DNA of 64,000 nt from Uloborus plumipes (lineage: Eukaryota > Arthropoda > Arachnida > Araneae > Uloboridae). The position numbers and the translations under genes were made by a program. Under the pieces are notes generated by a model. It did no database searches. It was not told where the DNA came from and saw nothing but the letters and a program-made list of their open reading frames with translations. The stretch covers positions 1 through 64,000 of the forward strand of contig JAXGGA010003953.1 in NCBI GenBank assembly GCA_038373865.1, read 5' to 3'. Of this stretch, positions 11,238-23,330 are shown piece after piece. Positions within the stretch are counted from its first letter, which is position 1. Every line of letters starts with the position of its first letter.

Positions 11238-12772
11238 CAGTGCGTCCCATAAGTTTATAGACAACCACGTTTTTGAAACCACAAGCTAATTAAACGAGTA
11301 AGCGAGACGAAATTATTTATGCAAATATTTAAGGACTTCAAAAAATTATTAAAACACTTTAGCAACTCTTACTGATCATATATATCTAATTTTAAAAAAT
11401 AGAAACGAAAAAATGCTGTCCCAAAAGTATATAAACAATCGTTATTAAAAGCTGATTTAAGTATTGGTATTCAAAATTTGCATATTACAAGGTCATTTAC
11501 TTGTGACGAAGAAGTTTTCCGACATAAAAACAAACACGTGTTTTCGTTTCTGAAGATTGGTCAAGATGCCCCGCAATGTGCAGTTTTCTAAAACGGAAAT
11601 TTTGAAAATCTATCGTTTGAAAGCTCATGGTTGGAAAGTAGTAGACATTGCACGTAAATTTGGATGCAGTAGTGCTGGTATTTATCAAATCTTGTCAAAA
11701 GGTAATAGTTTTGAAGCAAAATTTCGTTCTGGACGACCGAAGAAAACAACTAAGCGGCAAGACAGAGATATTTTGAAATTAGTTTCGACCCAGAATCTGT
11801 CAACACGGTCCGTTTGTAAAGAAGTAAGCTTTTTAATGTCAAAATCAACAGTACATCGATGGCTGCAGGCAAGTGCATTTCTTGAATATTGCAAATTACG
11901 TCGTTCGTCGAGGTTAACAAGTCGGCATAAAAACGCTCGTGTTCAGTGTGCTCGTAGTCATATGCATGGGGCAAATGAATGGTTAAGTGTTATTTTTAGT
12001 GATGAAAAAAAGTTCAATTTAGGTGGCCCGGATGGTTGCGCACACTACTAGTACGATATTGCAAAGAACCCCGAATTTTTTTCAGCAGGCAACAAGTAAG
12101 AGGTTCACTCATGGTGTGGGGAGCATTTTCTTACAATGGAACAACCCATATTGCTTTTTTCAAAGGTCGCCAATGCTCCGAAGACTATCAGAGAACTCTT
12201 AATGTACAGTTATTGCCATTTGGAAAGCTGCTAGGTAGGGACGAATAGTTATTCCAGCAAAACAATTGCTCCATTCACACGTCTAATTCAACAATGCAAT
12301 GTTTTAGACAAAACCAAGTAACTGTTATGGAATGCCCAGCCCGAGTCCTGACCTAAACCCAATGAAAAACCTCTGGGGAATACTAGCGAGAGATGTATAT
12401 GCTAATGGAAGACAGTTTACAACAATTCAAGATCTCACGCTGCAAATTGAACGTAGTTGGTTTTTATTAAAGCCAGAAGTTCTTCAAAATCATGTTCTAA
12501 GTATGCTTGATCGCGTTTTTGAAGTTATTAGAAAAAAGGCTTAAAAATTTGAATGTTGAAATTAATATAATGAGCTGTCTATAAATTTTTGGGACAGTAA
12601 AATTTGAGTTTTAATTATTATCACAAAATCTGTGATTGTATAATTAAACTAATAAAAAATATTATTATTGTATGGATATTTTTCATGATTCTAAGTTGTG
12701 TTGAAATCGTTTTCTTTTTTTCTCTCGTAAAACTTAGAAACCTTGTTGTCTCTAAACTTTTGGGACGCACTG
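11238..12772 (+). mobile_element. Tc1/Tc3-like transposon, decayed
   Basis: Flanked by TA (11236-11237 and 12773-12774). The ends CAGTGCGTCCCATAAGTTTA and, inverted, CAGTGCGTCCCAAAAGTTTA differ slightly. A second, subterminal CTGTCCCAAAAGT/TTTTTGGGACAG pair lies at about 11415 and 12589, giving the double inverted-repeat arrangement known in Tc3-type elements. Total 1,535 bp, with one broken transposase gene inside. Confidence 0.88.
11566..12544 (+). pseudogene. Tc1/mariner DD34E transposase pseudogene
   Basis: Starts at the ATG at 11566 (MPRNVQFSKTEI). An N-terminal paired-like HTH (about residues 8-50, GWKVVDIARKFGCS) is followed by a GRPKKTT motif between the two DNA-binding halves and then the catalytic domain with the first Asp in FSDEKKF (11995-12015). 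The frame is broken near 12040, where it passes to a second frame (KEPRIFFSRQQ, GSLMVWGAFSYNGTT). A TAG follows at 12246, and a second frameshift near 12335 leads to SPDLNPMKNLW. At the second catalytic position Asp reads Asn (QQNNCSIH), and the catalytic Glu reads Lys (PMKNLW). The spacing of 34 residues between them fits DD34E. Inactive by several independent lesions. Family role: cut-and-paste transposition at TA. Confidence 0.9.
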
Positions 12773-12929
12773 TAATAGGCAGTTAATATGCTTAAAATCT
12801 ACCAGTAACACATTTGGCAAATGTAGCAGAGGTTCTCACTAAAAAATACCTGAAATTAAGCTAGAATCTCCCTAATATGAAGATATCCCATTATCCGGGA
12901 TCAAAATAAAACGTTACAACGGTTTGGTA

Positions 12930-14541
12930 CAGTCATAGAAAAAAAAGAACGAAATACTCTGATTTATTCAGCTGCTATACTTGCAAAGAACAAAAAAAAG
13001 GTGTCTTCTGATATGGATTAAAGTGTTCTCTAAAACAACGTGAGTAAAATTCTAATAAGGGGCCATATACAAACTAAAATGAACACAAAGTCTGAATTTT
13101 TAAATGGGAACCTCTACATTTGGTTACATTATTAGGCGCAGAGGGCCAAAAGTAAGCTGGGTGCCAAACTGCGTTACTTTAGAACCAGTACTACAAAAGG
13201 TATGACCGACCAAAGATTTAGGTACCACTACCACATTAAAAATGCTTCTTTCAAGGTCGAAATTTACAAAGAGTAGACAAATCATATTTTTACGATTAAA
13301 TTACCTAAAGTCACTCGCAATAATACGTTTGCTTTTCGTAATTGATTAAAAATTCTCTGGTTTTGTTGAAGTTACATTATTTTTTGAAACTAGGAAGAGA
13401 AAACCCTTCTGCGTAGAGTTCAAGGGAAAAATGCAACCTTCTATCTTTTTAATTAAACAAAGGTAGATGCATACTTTTAGCTACGCACTAACCCATGCAG
13501 GACATACCTTCTGGAGATAAGTTGGAATTTTAAAGTAACTTCTTGTATTTATATAAAATACTGTATTAGGGTTGGCAATAATGTTAAAACCGTGGCTCAG
13601 AATTTAAAAAACATCTAATCGTCACAGATTTTTCCGAATAACCTTCCGAGATACAACAGTTTTCTATGCAAATCAAGTGTCCACGTAAAAAGTTTTCTGA
13701 ATTGTTGCATGGTTGCATGAAAGCAGACTTCTCACTAATGGACAAACAATTGGATTGTCTACCAGTTTTAAAATATACTCAGCAGTTTTATTAACCGTTT
13801 TGCTTTAAACATATTTCTAAATGCTGAAAACTAATAGTATATAAAAACGCTGAGCATGTTCTGCAACTGGTGGATAAGCATATACCTCTTTCTTTACATA
13901 GAAATTCCCTGCAATTGTTTCAGTTTGCACAGTTGTATATGGTCCCTAAAAATGGTTCCTTTAGCATATCTTAAAAACTATTGGATATTTTGAGCTCCCA
14001 TTTTGGATTCTCCTTTGAGACCCCTTCTAGATTGTTTCTCCATCAAAATATTATGTGGCTCCAGATCATCATTTTTTCAAATAATTTCATTATTCATAAA
14101 AAATTCAAAATTTTATCTGAGAGGAAGTCAATGACGTTTTTATTGTTGGGTTTGTTCATACTTTGATATAAAAAAAAATGCCGTACGTATCGCAGTTTAG
14201 GAATTATATGCCTAAGTATCAGTAATATTTATAACATTACGGGACGGTTTTTTCTGAGTTCAATTGTGAAGCAACGGCTTGAGAAAATTTAAAACGAATT
14301 TGGTGTACAAAGTTAAATGATGTTGCTGATCACAAATATGCGATAAAAAAGGGGGCTTTTCTTAGAAAATTTTAAAGTTGATTCCTATTTTTATATGAAA
14401 ACGACCCCTTAACGACACTTTACTAATAGAAATTTGTAGAGCACATTATTCCTGAAATAATGACATCTTACACTTGTCTCTAGTGTTAATAGTCTTTGAA
14501 TACTAGCGAGTGTTTCGTTTTTTTTTTTTTTTTAATGACTG
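12930..14541 (-). mobile_element. 1.6-kb TA-flanked element, copy B
   Basis: Same family as 1872-3495, in opposite orientation. TA flanks lie at 12928-12929 and 14542-14543. The right end has lost the C of CTATGACTG and carries a long T-run. Only 155 bp separate it from the Tc1-like element upstream. Internal sequence diverges by scattered substitutions and small indels. No transposase. Confidence 0.82.
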
Positions 14542-15239
14542 TACACTGAAAATGCATTATATTAAGCGGAATAATCTTTTAACTAATATTTTAATAAGCT
14601 GGCTCAACTGTATTTTGAAGAAAGAAATTCAACTAACATAAACCCAAACTTCAACAACTTAATATTTAAACGTGTTTTTTCTAGAGATCTTGCTAGTAGC
14701 TGTTGTTTATCATTTGTTGAGATATCGCATTCATGTTTTTGGAAGTCCATGCAACTGGAGGTGATATCCAACTTAGGACAATCCAAAGAAAGTGTTTACA
14801 ATTTTGCCTTAAATGTGAATAATTTGCTTTAAGGGTTCATTAATATTGTGTTCGTGCTAAGTGTGTGTCGAATTTGATATGAGTATATAATAGTTGTCTT
14901 TTCAATGGATGTTCGCAATCTCGTAGCTTATTTTAAAATATAGTGAGTTTTTCTTAGAGACATAGTGTAATAACCAACTAAGTTTTCTTAAAGTGATATT
15001 TATATGTAAAATATCTACATTTAAAATTTACACTGAGCTATTGTTAAAATGTATATGTAATGTATAAATTCATTTTACAATAATTAATAGACGTGGTAAC
15101 ACAGGTACCCGGAGCTATTTTTTTATGCTGTTTAGGCAAGCGAGTGCTACATAAAAGTAAACAAACCTTTGAGATCTTCATCCAATATTAATGATAAACT
15201 TCTTTCTATTAAAGATGGCAGTACTTCCCTCTAACTAAA
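14542..15239. other. No feature recognised
   Basis: AT-rich, short ORFs only. Ends where the 15240-17096 duplicated unit begins. Confidence 0.45.
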
Positions 15240-17096
15240 CATGTGCACGCTTTACTCCCTCAGCTTGTTGAAAAAGCAAAAACATTGTCCTGATTGACTA
15301 CTGTTATCAATGTACAGTCATAGAAAAAAAAAACGAAACACTCTGTATTATTTGGTTGCTATACTTGCCAAGAACAAAAGAAAGGTGTCTTCTGACATGG
15401 ATTAAAGTCTTCTTTAAAACTATGTGAGTAAAATTTTGATAAGGGGCTATATACAAAGTGAAATGAACTCAAAGTCTGAATTTTCAAATAGGAACCCCTA
15501 CATTTGATTACATAATTAGGTGCAGAGGGCCAAAATTATGCTGGGTACCAAGCGGCATTATTTTAGGACCAGTAGAACAAAAGTTATGACCGACCAAAGA
15601 TTTAGGGACCACCACCACATTTAAAAAGCTACTTTCAAGGTCAAAATTTACAAAGAGTAGACAAATGATATTTTTTCGATTAAATTACCTAAATGTACTC
15701 GCAATAATACGTTTGCTTTTCGTAATTAATTAAAAATTCTCGGGTTTTGTTAAAGTTATAATATTTTTTTGAAATTTGGAAGAGAAAACCCTACTGTGTA
15801 GAGTTCAAGGGAAAAACACAACATTCTATCTTTTTTATTAAACAAAGATGGATGTATACTTTTAGCTACGCACTAACCGTTGCATCACGCACCTTTTGGA
15901 GAGAGGTTACAACTTAAAAGTAACCTCTTGTATTTATATAAACTACTGTATTAGGATTGGCAAAAATGTTAAAACCGTGGCTCAGAATTAAAAAAAACGT
16001 CTAATCGTCACAAATTATTCCAAATAACCTTCCGAGACACCACAGTTTTCCATGAAAATCAAGTGTCCACGTAAAAAGTTTTCTGAATTGTTACATGTTG
16101 CATGAATGCAGACTCCTCACAAATGGACAAAACACTGGATTGTCTACCAGTTTTAAAATATACTCAGCAGTTTTATCAGCGTTTCGCTTTCAGCATATTA
16201 TAACTGTTGAAAACTAAATACTATATAAAAACGCTGAGCATGTTCTGCAACTGGTGGATAAGCATTATCCTCTTTCTTTGCATAGAAATTCCCTGCTATT
16301 GTTTCAGTTTGCGCAGTTGTATATGGTCCCTAAAAAATGGTTCTTTTAGCAAATCTCAAAAACTACTGGATATTTTGAGCTCCCATTTTGGATTCTCCTT
16401 TGAAACCCCTTCTAGATTGTTTCTCCATCAAAATATTATATGGTTCCAGATCATCATTTTTTCAAATATTAATTTCAAAATTCATAAAAAATTCAAAATT
16501 TTATCTGAGACGAAATCAATGACGTTTTTATTGTTGGGTTGGTTCATACTTTGATATAAAAAAACAAAATTTGCCGTACCTATCGTGGTTTAGGTATTAT
16601 ATGCCCAAGTATTAAAAATATTTTTAACATTACGGGACGGTTTTTTCTCAGTTCAATTGTGAAGCAACGGCTGGAGCAAATTTAAAACGATTTGGTATAC
16701 AAAGTTAAATGATGTTGCTGATCACAAATATGCGATAAAAAAGGGGGGTTTTCATAGAAAATTTTAAAGTTGATGCCGATTTTTATATGAAGACGACCCC
16801 TTAACAACAATTTACCAATAGAAATTCATAGAGCACATTATTCCTGAAAAAATAACATATTACACGTGTCTCTAGTGTTAATAGTCTTTGAATACGAGCG
16901 AGTGTTTCGTTTTTTTTTTATGACTGTACACGTCAAGCTTAATAAACTATACATAGTTTTACTGAGAGGCTTACAAAATGTATTTTATTTCTCAATGCCT
17001 GGATTTTATAGAGTTTAGGCGAACAACGATGCACGGCATTCTTATACTACTGTAATACTGTGATTTCTATATCACAGTATTAGAGGTACCCGGGCA
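15240..17096. repeat. Tandem duplication, unit 1 (carries copy C)
   Basis: The backbone sequence (GTGCACGCTTTACTCCCTCA, then TTGTTGAAAAAGC and, after the insertion, GAGGCTTACAAAATG, GGCGAACAACGA) recurs in unit 2 (17097-19300) with few changes. Unit 1 holds copy C at 15315-16926 but has no insertion at TACT 15299-15302. Confidence 0.85.
15315..16926 (-). mobile_element. 1.6-kb TA-flanked element, copy C
   Basis: Flanked by TA (15313-15314 and 16927-16928). The ends CAGTCATAG/CTATGACTG are perfect. The matching uninterrupted site, TCAATGTACACTTCAAGC, survives in unit 2 with TA at 19163-19164, so the TA is a real target duplication. The plus-strand ORF at 16207-16554 (115 codons) is the longest version of the family's recurrent ORF. 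Confidence 0.9.
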
Positions 17097-17321
17097 ATGT
17101 GCACGCTTACTCCCTCAGCTTGTTGAAAAAGCAAAAACATTGTCCTTATTGACTACTGGGCAATTCCATGCAAGTGTGGAAAAGTGTTGGAAAAATCAAA
17201 TTACAGCAATGCGTCTGTTTTACATATTTTTCGGTTTAAAAATGTTAGAAGTTTATTATTTATACTAATTTTTTGTCAAGAATGTAGTATTTTTAGTTTT
17301 GGCAGCACTTTGAAGTTGGAA

Positions 17322-17370
17322 ATGGAATATTTAACTTTTGGCACAGCAAATGGTCAATCTTTCAACGTTG
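17322..17370 (+). other. Possible 5' exon remnant of the TACT element
   Basis: The first in-frame ATG is at 17322 (MEYLTFGTANGQSFNV). It runs to a consensus splice donor, GTAAGT, at 17371. A pyrimidine-rich ATTTCTTACAG acceptor-like site ends at 18080, ahead of the second remnant. The GTAAGT also resembles the element's repeated motif, so the splicing reading is tentative. Confidence 0.2.
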
Positions 17371-18108
17371 GTAAGTTTCAATTTTTTTCTTTAGATAACT
17401 GTTTTAAAGGAAGAATATTGATTATTACACTTTAATTCAATATTGTAAATTGCTAAAACAAGTGTTTTCACGTAAATTAAGTGATTTATGTTAACTTCAA
17501 AAATGCACTGTTCTATGTAACATAAGTTACCAAAAACATATTAAAGTTCATGACGTGCATAAACAAAGGGCAATGCAATGTTAACAATGCTATATTTTCT
17601 ATCTTATAAGTGTGTGTTAAGCAAATAGTTAAAGTTTTTTTTTAAATATTGTCTATTTAATTTTTTGTGCTACAATCAAAACGTGTAACTTATGTTACCA
17701 ACATATGCAGGTAATGTAAGTTATCCAAGTAGAACTTAAATACTTGTATTTATAAACAAAGTAAATTGTGAAATAAACCATGGTAAGTAGGAGTAATTTA
17801 TGCAAGAATTCTTTTGAATTTGTACTGTATTTACTTAATTTAAACTAATCATATTTCTTAAAATGTCTCTATTTGTTAATAAGATTACAATACACCTCTA
17901 TTATAAATTATATGTTTCTTTTTGGCTTTTGAGATATTAATTCTCTCTAAACAATATCACTTCATTCAGAATATTTAGGAGTAATGTACTATAAATTATT
18001 CAAAAATGACTTCTGTTATGATTTAAAGTTATCAAATATGTTTTAGAAGTAATAAATACAAAAATATTTTATTTCTTACAGCTGAAATACATTTTATTCT
18101 GCATTAAA

Positions 18109-18596
18109 ATGCCACTAAACTCTGCAGAAAAGATGCGCTGTAGAAGGGGTATGAGAAAAGTCATGTGTGGATATTACAGTTTTTTTAAATATAAGTTCCT
18201 CTTTATGGTATTGAAATGTGTTAGAAAAAGCAAAATTTATCAAAAATACTTTCTGAAGATCCGCACATTGACAATGACTATTTAAGAACTAGAAATTAAC
18301 AAACTACGGGGTTTCGTTTAGTTAAGTATTTTAAGGAACAAGAAGAAAAAACAGAGATAAAAGCTGGTGAATGGTGTGTGGTAAAGTACGAAAATACATT
18401 GTATCCTTGAGTTGTGACGATTATTAAAGAAAACGAGTTTAAAATCTAAGTAATGGCTGCTGTTGGAACCAATTAGAAATGGCCAGTAATGACAAATGAA
18501 ATTTATAATAAGAAAGAAAGAATGATTTGAAAAATTGAATTACCTGAACTTGTTAATAGCAGTAGCCAGTATAGATTTAAGTCTTATGTTATGTAA
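18109..18596 (+). pseudogene. Decayed transposon-encoded protein (WKWP-type C-terminus)
   Basis: An ATG at 18109 begins MPLNSAEKMRCRRGMRK, like the basic N-termini of some uncharacterised arthropod transposon proteins. The clearest part is 18321-18596, one frame of 92 codons reading VKYFKEQEEKTEI, GEWCVVKYENTLYP, VVTIIKENEFKI, VMAAVGTN, KWPVMTNEIY and KIELPELVNSS. It is interrupted by four in-frame stops (18408, 18447, 18474, 18528) and no frameshift. Stop positions fit single changes of sense codons. The pattern (V-V-KY-x-x-x-LYP-x-V, then N-x-KWP) resembles, from memory, the small beta-rich C-terminal domain of a family of uncharacterised arthropod TE proteins. Not functional as it stands. 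Confidence 0.5.
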
Positions 18597-19979
18597 TATT
18601 TTTGATTTTTCATTGAGTTTGATATTAAATTTCTGTAAATTTAATTCATAATTGTTAATTTTCAATGTTTCGATCTAAACTAAGCTGTAATTTTCATTCA
18701 TTAATTTTTGTAATAAAGATATGCTTGTAAGTAAATTTTGTAACGTAAGTTATTGTAACATAAGTTACCTAGTTAAAAATTCCCATAATTTTCAATTTTT
18801 GAAATAAATTTTGAAATTAATGAAAATATATTCCTAAGCATTATAAGGAACTGATAAATTATGCTTCAAACAATAAAACAGTTGTAATAGAGCAGAAATT
18901 TGCCTCAGAACCAATTTTCATATTATGTCATTCCCTTTTTGTGTAACGCAAGTTACTGCCTTATCTTTGACTGCTAGATTTTATAAAATTTAAATGCATC
19001 GAATATTTTTGCATTTTAATTTTGCTTTCATCTGTCATTTTCAAAAAATGCTTTCATACAAGATTTGTACAACAAAATTTGTCTGTACTGAGGTACTAAA
19101 TGCATAAGAGTTGGTCGAAATGTAACGTAAGTTACCGTGGAATTGCCCTACTGTTATCAATGTACACTTCAAGCTAAATAAACTATGCATAGTTTAACTG
19201 AGAGGCTTACAAAATTTATTTTATTGCTCAATGTCTGGATGTTGTAGAGTTTAGGCGAACAACGACGCACGGCACTCTTATACTGCTCTAATACTTTTAT
19301 TTCTATATCGTCGGCTGAGTACCACAACAAGGTAATAGCAAATATGGAAGGAAAAAATAGAATGTTTCACTTTTGTTGACACTTTTTATTCAAAAGCGGA
19401 CATAAATACTTATAACTAGTAACTATATATATTTTTGAAATAGTAGCCATATAACATGTAAACCAATCTTCCTATTTCCTAACAATCCTGAAAAAAAGAT
19501 GTTGAGTTTTCCTAGAAGCAGTATGGAAAAAAAACTGCAGTTCTCAATGTAGCATTCATCCCCACAATATGCAACATTAGAGCTGAGACTGCGGTTCTAT
19601 GATGGTTTCTCACCTTTGTCGCTATTTCGTAGCTATAAATGCGTTTCGAAATAGCCTAGTGAAATTACCAACGGAATGTAAGATAAGAAGTTGAAGAGGA
19701 TATTTTATTTTTCAAGCATATTATTTGCTTAATGGAATATTCAGAAAAAAAAGGGTTGTATAGCCACATTTCATCCATCTTTCTATTATTTAGTTTTTGA
19801 AAATTTGTTTTTCCCTTACTACATCTTAATTAACGGACCAAACTATTTTACCAGGTTTGGAAAGTAACTTCCTACACAATAAATATCGTTATATTTTGAT
19901 AAATCCAAAAAATAACTTATATTTATAATTCTGAAAATGCTAAGAGAATATTATTTTTTCACTGAAAATAAGTAAACTT

Positions 19980-20385
19980 TTTTTTTTTTTTTACATTATA
20001 ATACTGGCAGCAGAGGTTCCAGTTTAAATGGTAAAATGCACAGTAATGAATTGCAAAAATAGCAATTTTGCAATTTATTGCAGTGAAGCCAGGCCCGTCA
20101 TTTAGGGGGCAGGGGGGATCAATTGCCCCCCCCCTGGCTTCGAGAAATCAATGTATTTACATATAAGTGGGCGTGGTTTTTGATGTTTTCCTGTGAAATT
20201 GCATTCTGTCCCTGGAAAAACTTGAAATGACGTCCCTGAGTAAAGCAGCGATTTTACAGTTCATTACTTTAAAATTAGCAGTTTTACAGTTCTTTACTGT
20301 AAAATGAGCAATTTTTAGTTTGTTAGTATAAAATTAGCTGTATTCTACTGTAAAAACAACATATACTTTTTGTAGTGCTGTTACT
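19980..20385. mobile_element. ACTGTAAAA-rich element (copy 2)
   Basis: Shares TTATAATACTGGCAGC, GGTTCCAGTTTAAA and ACTGTAAAAACAACAT with 9061-9691. A 149-bp hAT-like MITE (20090-20238) interrupts it. The left end is degraded by a T-run. Confidence 0.5.
20090..20238 (+). mobile_element. hAT-like MITE with CAGGCCCGTCATTT ends
   Basis: The left end CAGGCCCGTCATTT pairs with the inverse of the right end (CAGGGACGTCATTT). Flanks AGTGAAGC (20082-20089) and AGTAAAGC (20239-20246) form an 8-bp target duplication with one mismatch, as in hAT. Inside are G- and C-runs around ATCAATTGCC. A related inverted copy ends at 60742. Confidence 0.68.
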
Positions 20386-21707
20386 GATAAGATTTGTCAC
20401 AAGTTTTTGTCCTTCTAAGAAAAAAAGAATGTTCGTGATTCTATTCCTAATTCGGAAAATTACGAAAATACTCTCGATTCTCATATTTTGGCATGTGTAA
20501 CACATATGCAATAATGTGCAGATTAAACTAAATTTTGTTGCACTTTTCCATTTTTTAAATAAAATCAAGTTTAAAAGGAATATTCACATTTGTTCAATAG
20601 TTAAAAGACTTTCCTAACGAGTATATTTCATTTAGAACAGCACTTGTCACCAAAGTGAGCATGCGTCAGAAAGTCAAACATTACTTTATACTTTAGATAT
20701 TTTAAGACGGAATGAAGAATTTATTTTACTTTTCCGGCAGAAGTATCTTTATATAAGTTCGTTGAAGTAAGTAAATTATTCTTTCTAATGATTAATATTT
20801 AGTTACTTTAACTAACTTCTAAAACTTACTTGACATTCATTTGATATAAATTACTTTAAAAGTAGTTCGGAGAGAAAAGTTTTTCTTATGTAAATTGACT
20901 CAAAAGCTGCAATTAGTTAGGCAGGAGTGACACATTTATAGCATTTATAGAACTATTTAGTACCGTCTGGTTTATCTCTGGTTAAGCTGATCAAGACAAA
21001 GCTCAAAAAAAAAAAAAAAAAAAAGAGTAAAGAATATATATATTTTTCTAAGTAAAATGAAATGCTTTTCTTTTCTATTTACGTTCAATTTTCTAAGTAT
21101 TCTATTTTTAACATATTTATCGAAAGCAGAAAAAACAATCATGCTTTTTTTTTTACTTGTAACCTTGACTTGTTTCTAACCGTTTAGTTTTTGAGTTGAA
21201 ATATGGGTCACTAACAAGTGAATAGGAAGCTCGTAATTAAAATTTAAAGAAAAAAGATATGTTGTTTCTTTTTTTAGATTAAGTGGCACCAGTATCATCC
21301 ATGTATCCAATTTTTAAAAATAAAGGACTAGAAACTTGTGTTTGTCACTTTTTTTGGTTATATGCGTACATACAATATACGGCTGCACTTCTATCAACCG
21401 CAAAAAAAAAAAAAAAAAAAAAAAAAAACACTGATGCAGAAACTGCAAAATTCATTAAAACACGCATTAATTTGAATGTTTTATCGTCATATGTCAAAAG
21501 ATGAAGGTATTAACAATGTTGTGAATTTTCGAAAATAAAACTGTATAGTTTGGTTTTTGACACTAAGCGTTTATTAACTCAGTGTTCCTAAAAGTTATAG
21601 ATATTCCGAAAACATTTCGCAAGTTCACTCGCTTTTTACAGGAAGCTTGTGAAAACCCTTGAAATTCCAGAAGTAATCCTTGACTTTTTTGAAATTTTCT
21701 TACAATG
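20386..21707. other. No gene recognised; contains two long A-runs
   Basis: A20 at 21005-21024 and A27 at 21402-21428. Poly-A stretches may mark old retroposed tails, but no SINE or LINE head is recognisable upstream of either. Confidence 0.5.
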
Positions 21708-21709
21708 TA

Positions 21710-23330
21710 GTCATAGGAAAAAAAGCAAAAACGAAAGGCTCTTAATTATTCGGCTGCTATACTAGCTAAGAAAAAAACTAAAGGTGTCATCCGGCATGGA
21801 TTAAAAACTTCTTTAAATTTAGGTAGATAAATTTGTGATAAGGGGCAATATACAAAGTGAAATTAACACAAACTCTAAATTTTCAGATAGAAACTGCTAC
21901 TTTTGGCAATATAATTAGATGGGAACGTCAAAATGCAGCCTGGTTACCAAGTGGCATTGCTTTAGGTCCAGTAGAACGAAAGTAAATAGCGAAAAACGAT
22001 TTAAGGTCCACCACCACATTAAAAAATGTTACTTTCAAGGTTATAATTTACCGATCAACACAAAAGAGTAAACAAATCATCTTTTTTCTAGGATCTGTTT
22101 TCTGTTTGATGTTGCACAAAAGCAATTTTTTCACTATTGCAAAAATTGGTTTATCTACCAGTTTCAAAATAGACTCAAAGCTTTTATTAAGCTTTTTGCT
22201 TTCAACGTATAACTGCTGTTGGAATCGAAAAACTTTATGATAACTCTAAGTATTTTCTAAAACTCGTAGATAAACATATCACACTTCCATTCTTTCAGTT
22301 TGCATTATTGTTAACCTCTTCCCGGCTTTTCCCGAGCTGGACTCGGGCAAACGAAATGTTCCATTCTGGCTCATCCCGAGTGTAGCTCGGGCACTGTGAA
22401 AATTAACACTGCACAACCAGTCTTTCCTGAATCATTTCACATGTCATTTTTATAGTTTCGGATGCTTTTATTTAGTATTGTTGCTTCTAAGTGGCAGCAC
22501 TATAAGGTGTTTTGAGCTGTAGATTTAAGATAAGAGTAGGCGCCAACTCTAAAGTATAATGATTATTTAAATAGATATTTTTACGTTTATTTTTAGAAAA
22601 TGTTGAATGCGAATGATGCTTTTATGTTTAGAAAGATATGTATGTATGAAAATAAGCATAAAAAATAGTAACATTTTGTGATCCGTAATCCCGAAATAAA
22701 ATGAGCCTGGAAGGGGTTAATAGACCCTCAAAAGGGCGAAAAATGGTTATTTTGACATATCTTAAAATCTACTGGATATTTTGAGCTCCCATTTTAGACT
22801 CTATTTTAAAATATCGTCTTGTTTGTTTCTCCATCAAAATAGTATATGTTTCCAGATCATTATTTTTTAAATAATAATTTTAAAATTGATAAAAAAAAAT
22901 CAAAATTTCACATTAGAGGTAGTGAAGGACGTTTTTACTGTTGGGTTTGTTCATACTTTGCTGAAAAAAAGATCTTTGTCTTACCCAACATGGTTGAGGC
23001 ATTATATGCACAAGTATCATTTTTTTAAACATTACAGAATGCTTTTTTTCTCAGTTCAATTGTGAAGCAACAGATGGAGCAAATGGAATACCATTTGATA
23101 TACAAAGTTAAATGACGATGGCGATAACAACCATATCATAAAAAAGGAGGGTTCTCGTAAAAAGAAAATTTTGAACTTGATGCTAATTATTATATGAAAA
23201 GGAACCCTTAACAGCAATTTGTCAACAGAAATTTATAGAGCACTATTTTCCTGAAAAAATAACACCTTACACGAGTCTCTAGTGTTAATAGTCTTTGAAT
23301 ACAAGCGAATGTTTTGTTTTTTTCTATGAC
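21710..23330 (-). mobile_element. 1.6-kb TA-flanked element, copy D (diverged)
   Basis: The most diverged copy. Its ends read TA-GTCATAGG and CTATGAC-TA, both lacking the outer CA/TG of the other copies, which suggests a sub-family with shifted ends or matching decay. A TTAA-flanked MITE (22311-22720) is inserted in it, and several internal blocks are deleted. Confidence 0.75.
22311..22720. mobile_element. TTAA-flanked MITE 2 (piggyBac-like)
   Basis: TTAA at 22311-22314 and 22717-22720. The ends CCTCTTCCCGGCT and, inverted, CCCCTTCCAGGCT pair with two mismatches. Two identical-format palindromes follow the left end: CCCGAG-CTGGA-CTCGGG (22331-22347) and CCCGAG-TGTAG-CTCGGG (22375-22391). 410 bp, no ORF. 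It interrupts copy D; the other five copies of that family serve as uninterrupted versions. Confidence 0.78.

Larger units (their letters stand above)
17158..19148. mobile_element. 1,991-bp element with GGGCAATTCCA ends and TACT duplication
   Basis: Ends GGGCAATTCCATG and, inverted, GGGCAATTCCACG. Flanks are TACT (17154-17157 and 19149-19152); unit 1 has a single TACT at 15299-15302, so the 4-bp duplication is directly visible. The near-palindrome GTAAC-TAAGTTAC recurs at about 17518, 17687, 17711, 18740, 18758, 18943 and 19123, the last only 12 bp from the right end. A decayed coding remnant (18109-18596) is inside. A 4-bp target duplication is known for Sola, Chapaev and Academ-type transposons; assignment to any of these is open. 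Confidence 0.8.
17097..19300. repeat. Tandem duplication, unit 2 (carries the TACT element)
   Basis: Same backbone as 15240-17096. The right-hand part (19149-19300: TGTTATCAATGTACACTTC, GAGGCTTACAAAATT) matches unit 1 after copy C. It is interrupted at TACT by 17158-19148. Confidence 0.85.

Noticed and set aside
16207..16554. 115-codon ORF in copy C, recurring in shorter form in copies A, B, E and F
   Set aside because: The frame is shifted in copies E and F, starts differ, and the peptide is a low-complexity Phe/Ile/Lys sequence without a domain. Similarity simply follows DNA similarity of the repeat.
21402..21428. A27 run as a retrogene or SINE tail
   Set aside because: No upstream SINE/LINE head, no processed coding sequence and no target duplication visible.
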